A stretch of 64,000 nucleotides of DNA from Xenopus tropicalis (Eukaryota > Chordata > Amphibia > Anura > Pipidae), in NCBI RefSeq assembly GCF_000004195.4, contig NC_030677.2:113857036-113921035 (forward strand). Direction: 5' to 3'. Both the position numbers and the translations under genes were made by a program. Below the pieces are notes generated by a model. That model saw only the letters and a list, made by a program, of their open reading frames with translations. It was not told where the DNA came from and searched no databases. Shown here piece by piece: positions 22,140 to 33,794 of the stretch. The stretch's first letter is position 1, and each line of letters opens with the position of its first letter.

Positions 22140-22455
22140 CATTTGGCCATACAGTTATTTGGAAAACAGCTTAAAGTTTCCTAAGGTTTTGGTAGAGTTT
22201 GTGACAAAGTGTAAGTTTAGCCTTTTGTGGGACTGGCAGTCACATATGTCTTGTTAGTTGGGTCTTTGCCTGCTGTCCTAGGGTTGTGGGGCAGGACCTG
22301 ACCAATTTTCAGTAATTGCAATAATGTTGTGTTTCAAATTCCCACAACTACTTTATTAAAATAGGAACCTCAATGCCACTGTCTTCTTTGAATCATCCAG
22401 ATCTCATTCCTTTTCCCAGGTAAGTCTATCCAGATACTTCTTTGGTACCATCTAA

Positions 22456-22703
22456 AGCTGGCCATACACGCACGAATGGTATCGTACGAAACATTGATCG
22501 ATTAGCCGATTTGGCGGGTTAAAAGATTTCGATCGGGCGCCATTGCAGGCGCCTGAGCAAAATCTACCTTCAGGGCTGAATCGGCAGAAGGAGGTAGAAA
22601 TCCTATTGTTTCTACCTCCATATCTGACAATTCAGCCCTGAACGTCTGTGGAGGGTGGGAACGATCTTTTGTGCAACTGACGGTCGAACGAAAGATCGAA
22701 CCT
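22456..22703. mobile_element. GGCCATACACG-family MITE, right end eroded
   Basis: It starts GCTGGCCATACACGCACG. The interior matches the copies at 2740 and 21080 (GGCAGAAGGAGGTAGAAATC, TTCAGCCCTGAACG). The last 40 bp of the right arm are missing. Confidence 0.72.
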
Positions 22704-23004
22704 TAACTCTTAATGTTCACAGATACTATTTAGGGCCTTACAACGTTTGGGAGTAATGTTGTAGTAATAGCACCCTCCTGTTTTTTTTTTGTTTACCATA
22801 TAACAATTACTGGGGAGCTCAACGTCAACGTGAGGCTGAAATACCAAAGCTACATTTTACTTGCTACAGGGTGTTAAGTTGTAAAGGTTTTTATATGTTT
22901 AGGGTTTGAGGTTACCCCAGTGGTAGCAACTGGAACTGCTGAAACCCTTCTTTTTCCAGCCAATGAAAAGCACCCGGCTGGATGCACAAAGAGCAGTAAT
23001 GGGG

Positions 23005-23852
23005 AAACAACCCTGGGAGGATGACCTAGGCTACATATCAGACGACCAATGGAAGGAGGTGTTAGTCTCCCCAAAGAGGGTGTCCATCAACTGCAGGCAT
23101 GAGATGCTTCAGCTGTACCTTATCCACAGGGCCTACTATACCCCGGAGAGACTACACAAAATCTACCCAGAATCCTCCCCCTGTGTAACAGGTGCAAGGC
23201 AGAAACAGGTACCCTACTTCACACTCTGTGGGCATGTCCTCTGCTGGCAACCTACTGGGCCAAAATCCTAAACAAACTAGGTGCAGTGATAGATGCTGTC
23301 CTCACCCCTGTCCCCAAACTATGTATACTTAGTATAACCTCTGACCTAGAAGTGAACAACAGCCAAAAGGCACTCCTTGCTAAGGCGCTTTTCCAAGCAC
23401 GTAGGCAAATTACCCTTAATTGGAAAGGGCAAGCTGCCCCGTCCTATAACCAATGGCTAAAGGCAGTAAATGAGGCATGCATGCAAGAAAGGTACTCGCT
23501 GTGCAAGAAAGGGAAGGTTGGCACATTCCTCCGCACCTGGGGGAGCTGGATAGCACACACAAACCTTTAACCCGCCCCAAGTGTACATATAAGTAAAAGA
23601 TCACTACTACCCTGGGTCTCCATTAATATGCCCCTGTATTCACACCTAAAGTACCCCATCCGACAGAGTGACAGATCAACTTCTAAGATATAATATGTAT
23701 GCAATGTGTGATCTGATGTTAAAAATATCCTAGAAACATGCTGTAATTGCAAAAACCTGTACAATTGTCTTTTTGAATGCCAATGTAGATGTGTATGTAC
23801 CATTGTCAAAGCTTTGATTTCAATAAAAACTACCTGAAAAAAAAAAAAAAAA
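23005..23852 (+). pseudogene. L1 LINE 3' end with poly(A)
   Basis: The frame from 23006 reads WEDDLGYISDDQWKEVLVSP and HEMLQLYLIHRAYYTPERL. Then (with a frameshift near 23180) comes an L1 C-terminal zinc-knuckle-like stretch (RCKAETGTLLHTLWACPLLA), followed by QITLNWKGQAAPSYNQWLKA and a stop after AHTNL (23571). AATAAA at 23822 precedes A16 at 23837-23852. Relative to copy B of the duplication it starts abruptly, as a 5'-truncated retroposition. A duplication of target DNA is not clear (GAAACA at best). Confidence 0.82.
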
Positions 23853-24009
23853 GAGAAACAGAGAGGAGATACTCCCTCTAAGTGTAGTAAGTCAGTAATT
23901 CCCTTAATATGAGTTCCTGTAGACACCTCAATCATTAACTATAACACCGTGCATGCAAAAGTATGTTAGTGAGTCACAACCAATGTGTTAATCCCTTAGG
24001 TAGTGGCTA

Positions 24010-24490
24010 CTCACAAGAGCAATGTATGTATGTATATCTTTATTTATTTATGAAGCACTACTTATGTACGCAGCGCTGGGCAGTAGAATACATTAATACA
24101 AGCAGGGGGTTAAAGATAATAATATATAAATACAAAGTATAACAATAAATACAAGATACAGTTGCAATAAGTTGAGTCAATGACACAAGAGGATGGAGGT
24201 CCCTGCCCCGTAGAGCTTATAGTCTAAGTGGTTGGGTAACATACAGGCACAAATTGGAAGGTAAAAGTGCACCAGGTATGGGCATTTGCCCTTAAGCGCA
24301 GGACTAGCCAAATTAGTGTTTTAGTGCTCCAGAAGGTAGCATCTGAGTGTTTTTTTTCCCTACGGAGGGATTCAGGAATAGAGTTCCAGAGGTAAGGGGG
24401 CAGCGCGATAGAAAGGTTTAAAACGAGAAAGCCCAGTGGGTGTGGATGGTGTAAAAAGACAATAAATCGCTGGTGAGATGGCATATGCGG
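24010..24490. repeat. Dispersed frog repeat, GTCCCTGCCCCGTAGAGC type
   Basis: TATCTTTATTTATTTATGAAG, CGCAGCGCTGGGCAGTAG and CCCTGCCCCGTAGAGCTTAT are phrases I recognise from widespread amphibian repeats. A diverged relative lies at 14530. The superfamily is not assigned. Confidence 0.5.
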
Positions 24491-24504
24491 CGGCGCGATT
24501 TCAG

Positions 24505-25095
24505 TGAAATATCAGTGTCTACACCATACTAAAAGTTAAGTTAAAGATGACCCAATGGTTATGGCAGGAGGCTGCTTTAATCGCCAGTCACCCGTGTTGG
24601 GAACAGAAAATGCAGGCAGTGGGTTCTGTTCTGTTGGACTTGGTTGGACAGTTGCTCTCATCCTGGTAAATAAGTTATACATTTCCAGACAGAATAATGC
24701 TGGAAAGTCTGTGGTACATTTGGCCATACAGTTATTTGGAAAGCTGCTTATAGTTTCCAAAGTTTTTGGTAGAGTTTGTGACAAAGTGTAAGTTCAGCCC
24801 TTTGTGGGACTGGCAGTCACATATGTCTTGTTAGTCGGGTAGTTGCCAACTGTCCTAGGGTTGTGGGGCAGGACCTGCCCAAAGACTAACAATGGGGGGG
24901 GATGTTACCACATAACATAATTACTGGGGAACTCAACATCAATGTGAGGCTGAAATACCAAAGCACAGGAAGCCAAAGCTACATGTCACTTGCTACAGAC
25001 TGTTTGAGGTTACCCCAGTGCTAGCAAGTGGTAGCAACTGCTTAAGCCAATGAAAAGCACCCTGTTGGGTGCACATAAAGCAGTAATGGGGGACC
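24505..25095 (+). repeat. Local duplication, copy B (closer to the empty state)
   Basis: It matches copy A piecewise but lacks the CR1 and MITE insertions, so it serves as an empty-site reference. It ends near GCAGTAATGGGG, where copy A enters the L1 tail. Confidence 0.85.
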
Positions 25096-25619
25096 ACAAC
25101 CCCGGAATACTTTAAATTTAATGCTATTAAATGTAGTGACAGATGGGGCCCCATGTGCCACAGGCCTTAGGTCTCATTGTACATAAATGCATAATTTAGC
25201 AGTCTCCAGCAAACAGAGAAAGATCTGGCTATGTGGAACCTAAATTTATATACAAAAATGGGAACTGATAAAACTAAGGTACTTTCCAAAGTTGGTGGTT
25301 CTAACAAGCACAAAGCTAAAGAGAATTAACTTGCATGAAGACAGGTCAGCATGCTCAGGCTAGAGCAGGGATCCCCAACCTTTCTTACTCGTGAGCCACA
25401 GTCAAATGTAAAAAGACTTGGAGAGCAACACAAGCATCATAAAAGTTCATGGAGGTGCCAAATAAGGGCTAAGATTGACTATTAGGTAGCCTCTATGCAC
25501 ACTATCAGCTTACAGGAGGCTTTGTTTGGTAGGAAATCTTGTTTTTGTGCAACCTAAACTTGCCACCAAGTCAGGAATTAAAAATTAACTAGAAAAAGTT
25601 TGAGAACAAAAAAATCAAT

Positions 25620-26560
25620 AAAATTCAATGGATGAAATCTGATTGGCTGTTAGTGGCCCAACCCACTTTTCCAATTTTTGAACTGCAGTCCCCCAGTGAC
25701 CAACTGTGCAAAGTTTGGGGATTTAGGCATAAAAATTGTGAGACTGACAGCATTTTACACTTCACCATTGAAAGTAAATGGGTGAAATGTGATTGGCTGT
25801 TGGTGTCTCCGCCCACTTTTTTTCCTAGCTTTGAACGGCAAATACCCAGTGAGTAACTCTGGAAAGTTTAAGTATCTGGAATTAATACTTAAGTAATGGC
25901 ATCAGTTAAATATAAACCAATGAAATGTAATGGCTGGTAATAGGTTGGCTGTTGGTGGCTCCGCCCGCTTGTTCTAACCCTGAATATGTAGTCAGCCAGT
26001 GACTGACTGTGCAAAGTTTGGGAACCCTGACATTAATAGTGTGAGAAAGGCAGCATTTTAAATTTAAACCCAAAAAATTCAATAGGTGAAGTCTGATTGG
26101 CTGTTGGTGTCTCCACCCACTTTTTAAAACCAAAAAAATGCAGTTGCCTAGTGGCCCTGGTGTTACTACTGTGAGAATGGCAGCAGGTTGAATTTCCCCA
26201 TTGAAAGTCAATAGGTAAACACTAATTGGCTGTTGGTGGCTCCGCCCACTTTTTCTTACCTGGTGCCTAACTCTGCAAAGTTTGGGGACCCCGGTGTTAT
26301 TACTGTGAGAATGGCAGCAGGTTGGATTTCCACCAAGTCAATAGGTAAAATCTGATTGGCTGTTCATAGCTCCACCCACTTTTGGGCATCCAACAATCAT
26401 CATATTTTCATTCAGGCTGACCCCATGACTGTGTGATTCAAGTTTGGGAGTGTAGCCTCAAAGCTGTAAGATTGGCAGCAGTTTCAATTTCCCCATAAAA
26501 GTCAATGGGTAAAATTTGATTGGCTGTTGTTGGCCCCTCCCACTTTGCATTTAAAAACAA
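25620..26560 (+). repeat. Tandem repeat, unit about 130-165 bp, left part
   Basis: Seven copies of a unit with TCAATGGGTGAAATTTGATT-GGCTGTTGGTG, then a CTCCGCCCACTTTT-like block and TGTGCAAAGTTTGGGGA. Copies start at about 25641, 25791, 25945, 26093, 26224, 26354 and 26517. Many copies have ATTGG (inverse CCAAT) followed about 18 bp later by CCGCCC or a near relative. Confidence 0.85.
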
Positions 26561-27319
26561 AAAAACAAAAAAAAAAGCTTAACCCTTTAAGTGCCAGCCG
26601 AATTCGTCATTTCGGTTCCCCCCAGTGCCAGACGTTTTTTAAGCATTTTGTACTCATTCGCTTTAACAATGTTTTTTGGTAGGAAAACCTCCATGAAACT
26701 AGGGAAATTATATATCGTTTTTTTCGTCACTAATTGGGCTTCGACATACATACCAAATTTTATAACTTTTCTGGAGATATGATGTGTATTTTGGGTGAAT
26801 TATGTAAAAAAAAAATAAAATTATGAAAAATTTCTGTATATTTTGAGTTTTTTTTCCATAGAAAAGTTAATTTTACAAACTTTTTGTTGTTGTTTGTAAA
26901 AGCCCTGATACTCCCAAGTCCAACGATACCAAATATGTGGTGGTACCCCACAGTTCCTGTCCAGAAGTAACCCCCAAACTAAAGCAATACTTAGTACAAT
27001 ATCACACCAGAACAAAGCGGAAAAGCGCTTGTAACAGTTGATGCAGCATAACTTATATGTAAATCTAAAATATCCCCTCATGTTTGGTATCTTTAGAAAC
27101 TACAGACCTTCAGGTTTCTAGGTGCAATGTAGTTTTCACTAAAAAGCCAAATACCTTTTGTCAGTGCATTGTGAAATTTGGAAGTTTTTTTGACATTTTT
27201 TTTTTTTTCTAAAACGTAAACTTGGACGCATGATCAAATGTGGATTTGACAAAAAAAAATCTCATAAAAATTTTCTAACAAAGGCAAATTTGAAAGACAA
27301 ATTTCTACTGAATAAAATG

Positions 27320-30300
27320 ATGCCCCATATGTATGGGTGCACATAAAGACATGGGCACCAAACACTCCAAAGCAGGGGCAATGCACAAGGGCAATTACAG
27401 CTAAAAATGTGGGTGCTGTGCTCTATGTGCACTACCTGCAGTTTTTCAGTGTTAACCCCCCCTACTTGTGAAATAACCCCCACAAACTATATATTTCTGA
27501 AAAGTGCACACCTTCAGCTATTCAGAGACACCACTCTTCTCTTTCTACATAGAAAATTGTGGCCGCAGTCCCTTGCAGAAGTCAGCGCTTTGGTCAGAAA
27601 TCGAGGAAAAAACTGATAAAAAACCTAGATTTCTCCCCAAAATCTCCATGGCAACTACCAAAAACTTACTAAACATCAATCTGCAAGTTCCCCTGAATAA
27701 AACAATACCCCATATGTATGGGTGCACATAAAGACGTGGCCACCAAATGCCCCAAAACAGGGGCAATGCATAAGGGCAATTTCAGTTGATATTTTGGGGG
27801 CTGCGCTCTATGTGCACTTCCTGCAGTTTTTCAGTGTTAACCCCCCCTACCTGTAAAATAACCCCCACAAACTATATATTTCTGAAAAGTGTACACCTTC
27901 AGCTATTCAGAGACACCACTCTCCTCTTTCTACATGGAAAATTGTGGCCGCAGTCCCTTGCAGAAGTCAGCGCATTGGTCAGAAATCAAGGAAAAACCAG
28001 ATACAAACCTAGATTTCTCCCCAAAATCTCCATGGCAACTACCAAAAACTTACTAAACATCAATCTGCAAGTTCCCCTGAATAAAACGATACCCCATATG
28101 TATGGGTACACATAAAGACGTGGCCACCAAATGCCCCAAAACAGGGGCAATGCATAAGGGCAATTTCAGTTGAAATTTTGGGGGCTGCGCTCTATGTGCA
28201 CTTCCTGCAGTTTTTCAGTGTTAACCCCCCCTACCTGTAAAATAACCCCCACAAACTATATATTTCTGAAAAGTGCACACCTTCAGCTATTCAGAGACAC
28301 CACTCTCCTCTTTCTACATGGAAAATTGTGGCCGCAGTCCCTTGCAGAAGTCAGCGCATTGGTCAGAAATCAAGGAAAAAACAGACACAAACCTAGATTT
28401 CTCCCCAAAATCTCCATGGCAACTACCAAAAACTTACTAAACATCAATCTGCAAGTTCCCCTGAATAAAACGATACCCCATATGTATGGGTACACATAAA
28501 GACGTGGCCACCAAATGCCCCAAAACAGGGGCAATGCATAAGGGCAATTTCAGTTGAAATTTTGGGGGCTGCGCTCTATGTGCACTTCCTGCAGTTTTTC
28601 AGTGTTAACCCCCCCTACCTGTAAAATAACCCCCGCAAACTATATATTTCCAAAAAGTGTACACCTTCAGCTATTCAGAGACACCACTCTCCTCTTTCTA
28701 CATGGAAAATTGTGGCCACAGTCCCTTGCAGAAGTCAGCGCATTGGTCAGAAATCAAGGAAAAACCAGATACAAACCTAGATTTCTCCCCAAAATCTCCA
28801 TGGCAACTACCAAAAACTTACTAAACATCAATCTGCAAGTTCCCCTGAATAAAACGATACCCCATATGTATGGGTACACATAAAGACGTGGCCACCAAAT
28901 GCCCCAAAACAGGGGCAATGCATAAGGGCAATTTCAGTTGAAATTTTGGGGGCTGTGCTCTATGTGCACTTCCTGCAGTTTTTCAGTGTTAACCCCCCCT
29001 ACCTGTAAAATAACCCCCACAAACTATATATTTCTGAAAAGTGCACACCTTCAGCTATTCAGAGACACCACTCTCCTCTTTCTACATGGAAAATTGTGGC
29101 CGCAGTCCCTTGCAGAAGTAAGCGCATCGTTCAGAAATCAAGGAAAAACCAGATACAAACCTAGATTTCTCCCCAAAATCTCCATGGCAACTACCAAAAA
29201 CTTACTAAACATCAATCTGCAAGTTCCCCTGAATAAAACGATACCCCATATGTATGGGTACACATAAAGACGTGTCCACCAAATGCCCCCAAACAGGGGC
29301 AATGCATAAGGGGGGGGCTGTGCTCTACCTGCAGTTATTTAGTCTAAACACCCCCATACCTGTGAAATAACCCCCACAAACTATATATTTCCAAAAAGTG
29401 CACACCTTCAGCTATTCAGAGACACCACTCTTCTCTTTCTACATGGAAAATTGTGGCCACAGTCCCTTGCAGAAGTCAGCGCTTTGGTCAGAAATCAAGG
29501 AAAAACCAGATACAAACCTAGATTTCTCCCCAAAATCTCCATGGCAACTACCAAAAACTTACTAACCATTAATCTGCAAGTTCCCCTGAATAAAACGATA
29601 CCCCATATGTATGGGTGCACATAAAGACGTGGCCACCAAATGCCCCAAAACAGGGGCAATGCATAAGGGCAATTTCAGTTGAAATTTTGGGGGCTGCGCT
29701 CTATGTGCACTACCTGCAGTTTTTCAGTGTTAACCCCCCCTACCTGTGAAATAACCCCCACAATCTATATATTTACGAAAAGTGCACACCTTCAGCTATT
29801 CAGAGACACCACTCTTCTCTTTCTACATGGAAAATTGTGGCCGCAGTCCCTTGCAGAAGTCAGCGCTTTGGTCAGAAATCAAGGAAAAACCAGATACAAA
29901 CCTAGATTTTGGTCAGAAATCAAGGAAAAACCAGATAAAAAACCTAGATTTCTCCCCAAAATCTCCATGGCAACTACCAAAAACTTACTAAACCTCAATT
30001 TGCAAGTTCCCCTGAATAAAACGATACCCCATATGTATGGGTGCACATAAAGACGTGGCCACCAAATGCCCCCTAACAGGGGCAATGCATAACGGGGGGC
30101 TTTGCTCTACCTGCAGTTATTTAGTCTAAACACCCCCATACCTGTGAAATAACCCCCGCAAACTATATATTTCCAAAAAGTGCACACCTTCAGCTATTCA
30201 GAGACACCACTCTTCTCTTTCTACATGGAAAATTGTGGCCGCAGTCCCTTGCAGAAGTCAGCGCTTTGGTCAGAAATCAAGGAAAAACCAGATACAAACC

Positions 30301-32330
30301 TAGATTTTGGTCAGAAATCAAGGAAAAACCAGATAAAAAAACCTAGATTTCTCCCCAAAATCTCCATGGCAACTACCAAAAACTTACTAAACCTCAATTT
30401 GCAAGTTCCCCTGAATAAAACGATACCCCATATGTATGGGTGCACATAAAGACGTGGCCACCAAATGCCCCCAAACAGGGGCAATGCATAAGGGGGGGCT
30501 TTGCTCTACCTGCAGTTTTTCAGTGTTAACCCCCCCTACCTGTGAAATAACCCCCACAATCATATATTTACGAAAAGTGCACACCTTCAGCTATTCAGAG
30601 ACACCACTCTTCTCTTTCTACATGGAAAATTGTGGCCGCAGTCCCTTGCAGAAGTCAGCGCATTGGTCAGAAATCAAGGAAAAACCAGATAAAAAACCTA
30701 GATTTCTCCCCAAAATCTCCATGGCAACTACCAAAAACTTACTAAACCTCAATTTGCAAGTTCCCCTGAATAAAACGATACCCCATATGTATGGGTGCAC
30801 ATAAAGACGTGGCCACCAAATGCCCCCTAACAGGGGCAATGCATAACGGGGGGCTTTGCTCTACCTGCAGTTATTTAGTCTAAACACCCCCATACCTGTG
30901 AAATAACCCCCGCAAACTATATATTTCCAAAAAGTGCACACCTTCAGCTATTCAGAGACACCACTCTTCTCTTTCTACATGGAAAATTGTGGCCGCAGTC
31001 CCTTGCAGAAGTCAGCGCTTTGGTCAGAAATCAAGGAAAAACCAGATACAAACCTAGATTTTGGTCAGAAATCAAGGAAAAACCAGATAAAAAAACCTAG
31101 ATTTCTCCCCAAAATCTCCATGGCAACTACCAAAAACTTACTAAACCTCAATTTGCAAGTTCCCCTGAATAAAACGATACCCCATATGTATGGGTGCACA
31201 TAAAGACGTGGCCACCAAATGCCCCCAAACAGGGGCAATGCATAAGGGGGGGCTTTGCTCTACCTGCAGTTTTTCAGTGTTAACCCCCCCTACCTGTGAA
31301 ATAACCCCCACAATCATATATTTACGAAAAGTGCACACCTTCAGCTATTCAGAGACACCACTCTTCTCTTTCTACATGGAAAATTGTGGCCGCAGTCCCT
31401 TGCAGAAGTCAGCGCATTGGTCAGAAATCAAGGAAAAACCAGATAAAAAACCTAGATTTCTCCCCAAAATCTCCATGGCAACTACCAAAAACTTACTAAA
31501 ACTCAATTTGCAAGTTCCCCTGAATAAAACGATACCCCATATGTATGGGTGCACATAAAGACGTGGCCACCAAATGCCCCAAAACAGGGGCAATGCATAA
31601 GGGCAATTTCAGTTGAAATTTTGGGGGCTGCGCTCTATGTGCACTACCTGCAGTTTTTCAGTGTTAACCCCCCCTACCTGTGAAATAACCCCCACAATCT
31701 ATATATTTACGAAAAGTGCACACCTTCAGCTATTCAGAGACACCACTCTTCTCTTTCTACATGGAAAATTGTGGCCGCAGTCCCTTGCAGAAGTCAGCGC
31801 TTTGGTCAGAAATCAAGGAAAAACCAGATACAAACCTAGATTTTGGTCAGAAATCAAGGAAAAACCAGATAAAAAACCTAGATTTCTCCCCAAAATCTCC
31901 ATGGCAACTACCAAAAACTTACTAAACCTCAATTTGCAAGTTCCCCTGAATAAAACGATACCCCATATGTATGGGTGCACATAAAGACGTGGCCACCAAA
32001 TGCCCCCTAACAGGGGCAATGCATAACGGGGGGCTTTGCTCTACCTGCAGTTATTTAGTCTAAACACCCCCATACCTGTGAAATAACCCCCGCAAACTAT
32101 ATATTTCCAAAAAGTGCACACCTTCAGCTATTCAGAGACACCACTCTTCTCTTTCTACATGGAAAATTGTGGCCGCAGTCCCTTGCAGAAGTCACGCTTT
32201 GGTCAGAAATCAAGGAAAAACCAGATACAAACCTAGATTTCTCCCCAAAATCTCCATGGCAACTACCAAAAACTTACTAACCATAAATCTGCAAGTTCCC
32301 CTGAATAAAACGATACCCCATATGCACATA
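27320..32330 (-). repeat. Satellite array, basic unit 384 bp, about 14 units with higher-order structure
   Basis: The anchor CCCCATATG recurs at about 27323, 27708, 28092, 28476, 28860, 29244, 29601, 30027, 30426, 30781, 31180, 31535, 31961 and 32316. Spacings are 385, 384, 384, 384, 384, 357, 426, 399, 355, 399, 355, 426 and 355. Two indels explain the classes: a 27-29 bp deletion of the GCAATTTCAGTTGAAATTTT region, and a 42-bp internal duplication of TTGGTCAGAAATCAAGGAAA-type sequence. The repeated open frames of 60-123 codons through the array are repeat artefacts. Confidence 0.93.
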
Positions 32331-32397
32331 AGTACATGGCCGCCAAACCTGAAAATGCATAATATTGGGGCTGCACTCTATGCACCCCTTTTTTTTT

Positions 32398-32553
32398 TGC
32401 CTGCACCCGAATGAATGGAATACGCTCGGGTGCAGGCACATGTAGCCGATATACGCATGAAAACGCGTGAGAATGCAAAGTCTCGCGTTTTCATGCGTAT
32501 ATCGGCTACATGTGCCTGCACCCGAGCGTATTCCATTCATTCGGGTGCAGGCA
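32398..32553. repeat. Perfect palindrome, 70-bp arms, 16-nt loop
   Basis: Arm 32398-32467 is exactly complementary in reverse to 32484-32553. Each arm contains its own hairpin: TGCCTGCACCCGA and TCGGGTGCAGGCA, 15 nt apart (32398-32438 and 32513-32553). The palindrome lies inside piggyBac-like element 2. Confidence 0.95.
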
Positions 32554-32640
32554 CAAGTAGCAGGCGTAGGGCTGAATTTTCGGCAAGCGTTTTTCCACTT
32601 GCTGAAAAAATCAGCCCTACGCCATGTGTGGCATCAGCCT
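32554..32640. mobile_element. Harbinger-like MITE end attached to the palindrome
   Basis: GGCGTAGGGCTGA and TCAGCCCTACGCC form a second hairpin. The terminal CATGTGTGGCATCAGCCTAA resembles the outer ends of GGGCTGATGCC-type frog MITEs. The matching left end is not visible, so the element may start within the palindrome. Confidence 0.5.
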
Positions 32641-32748
32641 AACCCTTGGCAATAGAAACTACCAGAACAATCTTAGCACCTCTGGACCTTTCTAGAACAA
32701 CTGAAATCAAATGAAGTTAAAATGGAATAAAACCACTAAAAGCAATCA

Positions 32749-32971
32749 AAGAACAATAATTGCAATGAAATCGGTGATCAGAGCCCTGGATCCACCAATG
32801 TCACTGCAAAAGCAACCTTTTTGGGGCACTAAATACACAATAAAGAACAATGCAAAGATAAAACACCATAAAATCAGTAAATTCAAATAAAAACCGCTCA
32901 AACCAACAGAAGAACAATTATTGCAATGAAATCGGTGGTCAGAGCCCTGGATCCACCAACGTCACTGCAAA
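32749..32971. repeat. 160-bp tandem duplication
   Basis: A 60-bp block starting AGAACAATAATTGCAATGAA and containing CAGAGCCCTGGATCCACCAA occurs at 32749 and again at 32909 with few differences. Confidence 0.8.
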
Positions 32972-33134
32972 TTCAGCACCCAATAGCAATACAAAAGTTA
33001 TAGTGCAATAGAATAATTCAAAAACAGAAATCAATTATGAAAATGCAAAAAAAACACTAAAATGCAACCAAATAAATCAGATAATTATAGAGCAAGATCA
33101 GAAATAAAGTTTTAGTAAAAAAAAAAGACTGCCA

Positions 33135-33330
33135 GAGAAAGCAAAGAAAGAAAGAAAAGAAAAGAAAGAAAGAAAAAAAAAAAAAAAAAAAAAAAAAAGT
33201 GTAAGTGTAAGTGTGTGTGTAAGTGTCTGTGTGTGCTTGGGAAAGTTGTAAATAAGTGTGTATGTGTACAAAAGTGTAATAATGACAAAGATAGAAGAAG
33301 AAATGGAAAAAAAAAAAAAAAAAAATTTTA
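33135..33330. repeat. Purine-rich, poly(A) and GT microsatellites
   Basis: AGAAAGAAAGAAAA-type repeats, a long A run (about 33171-33198), a GTGTAAGTGTGTGTG tract and a second A run near 33308-33324. The GT tract corresponds to the inverse of the CA tract in element 1. Confidence 0.8.
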
Positions 33331-33794
33331 GACAGTTGAGATAGAAATAAGCAAAATAAACAGTGGTTAGAGAGTTGTAGTTCAGCTTACACAATGCAGG
33401 CAGGCGATCAGGGCGACCAATCTGGCAGGAAGGCAGCAGGAAGGCAGCAGGGGGGCTCCAGCAGTCTCACGTGGCAGCAGAGTGAAGAGGCGACGGCGGG
33501 GGCGGCGACAATTAAAGGGACAGCAGTGGACACGTCATCAATGCGTGTCCACTGCTGTCATTGGCTGAGGACCCGGATCGGCGGCGCTGGGGGACCCGGA
33601 TCGGTAAGTATGACCTCTTATGCTCGTTGCCTAGGGGGTTGTGCAGGCTTTACAAGCGCTGCGCTGCTTTAAAAGCGAGCGCAGCGCTTGTAAACCCGTT
33701 AGTGCTGTAGGACGTAGATTCTACGTTCTATGGCACTTTGGTCCCTTGGTACCTAGGACGTAGAATCTACGTCCTATGGCACTAAAAAGGTTAA

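Larger units (their letters stand above)
20510..23005 (+). repeat. Local duplication, copy A (interrupted)
   Basis: Sequence from TCACTGTCTACACCATACTA through GGAACAGAAAATGCAGGCAG, ACTTGGTTGGACAGTTGC, TTTGGCCATACAGTTATTTGG, GACTGGCAGTCACATATGTC and GAGGTTACCCCAGTG matches 24505-25095 in the same order. Copy A carries extra blocks absent from copy B: a CR1 insertion (20730-22139), a MITE region (about 22330-22770) and the L1 tail from about 23005. Confidence 0.85.
26579..33794 (-). mobile_element. Satellite-bearing non-autonomous piggyBac-like element 2
   Basis: It is bounded by TTAA (26579-26582 and 33791-33794) with ends TTAACCCTTTAAGTGCCAG and, inverted, TTAACCTTTTTAGTGCCA. It is homologous to element 1 in opposite orientation. 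Its left end matches the inverse of element 1's right end (CCAGACG..TTAAGCATTTTG, TATATATCGTTTTTTTC). Its right end matches the inverse of element 1's left end (TACGT hairpins, GCTGCGCTCGCT, CTAGGCAACGAG). The centre is a satellite array; no coding sequence is recognisable. A palindromic element (32398-32640) and a 160-bp tandem duplication (32749-32971) lie right of the array. Confidence 0.8.

Noticed and set aside
27786..31984. Series of 109-123-codon plus-strand frames and 65-73-codon minus-strand frames of nearly identical sequence
   Set aside because: They recur with the 384-bp satellite period and exist in both strands at once. They lack any protein-like conservation independent of the DNA, so they are array artefacts.
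27320..32330. Regularly spaced repeats considered as a CRISPR-like array
   Set aside because: Units are contiguous 355-426 bp satellites with no unique spacers, in a vertebrate genome.
33098..33394. 98-codon minus-strand frame rich in Phe
   Set aside because: Poly(A)/GAAA/GT microsatellites read on the minus strand.
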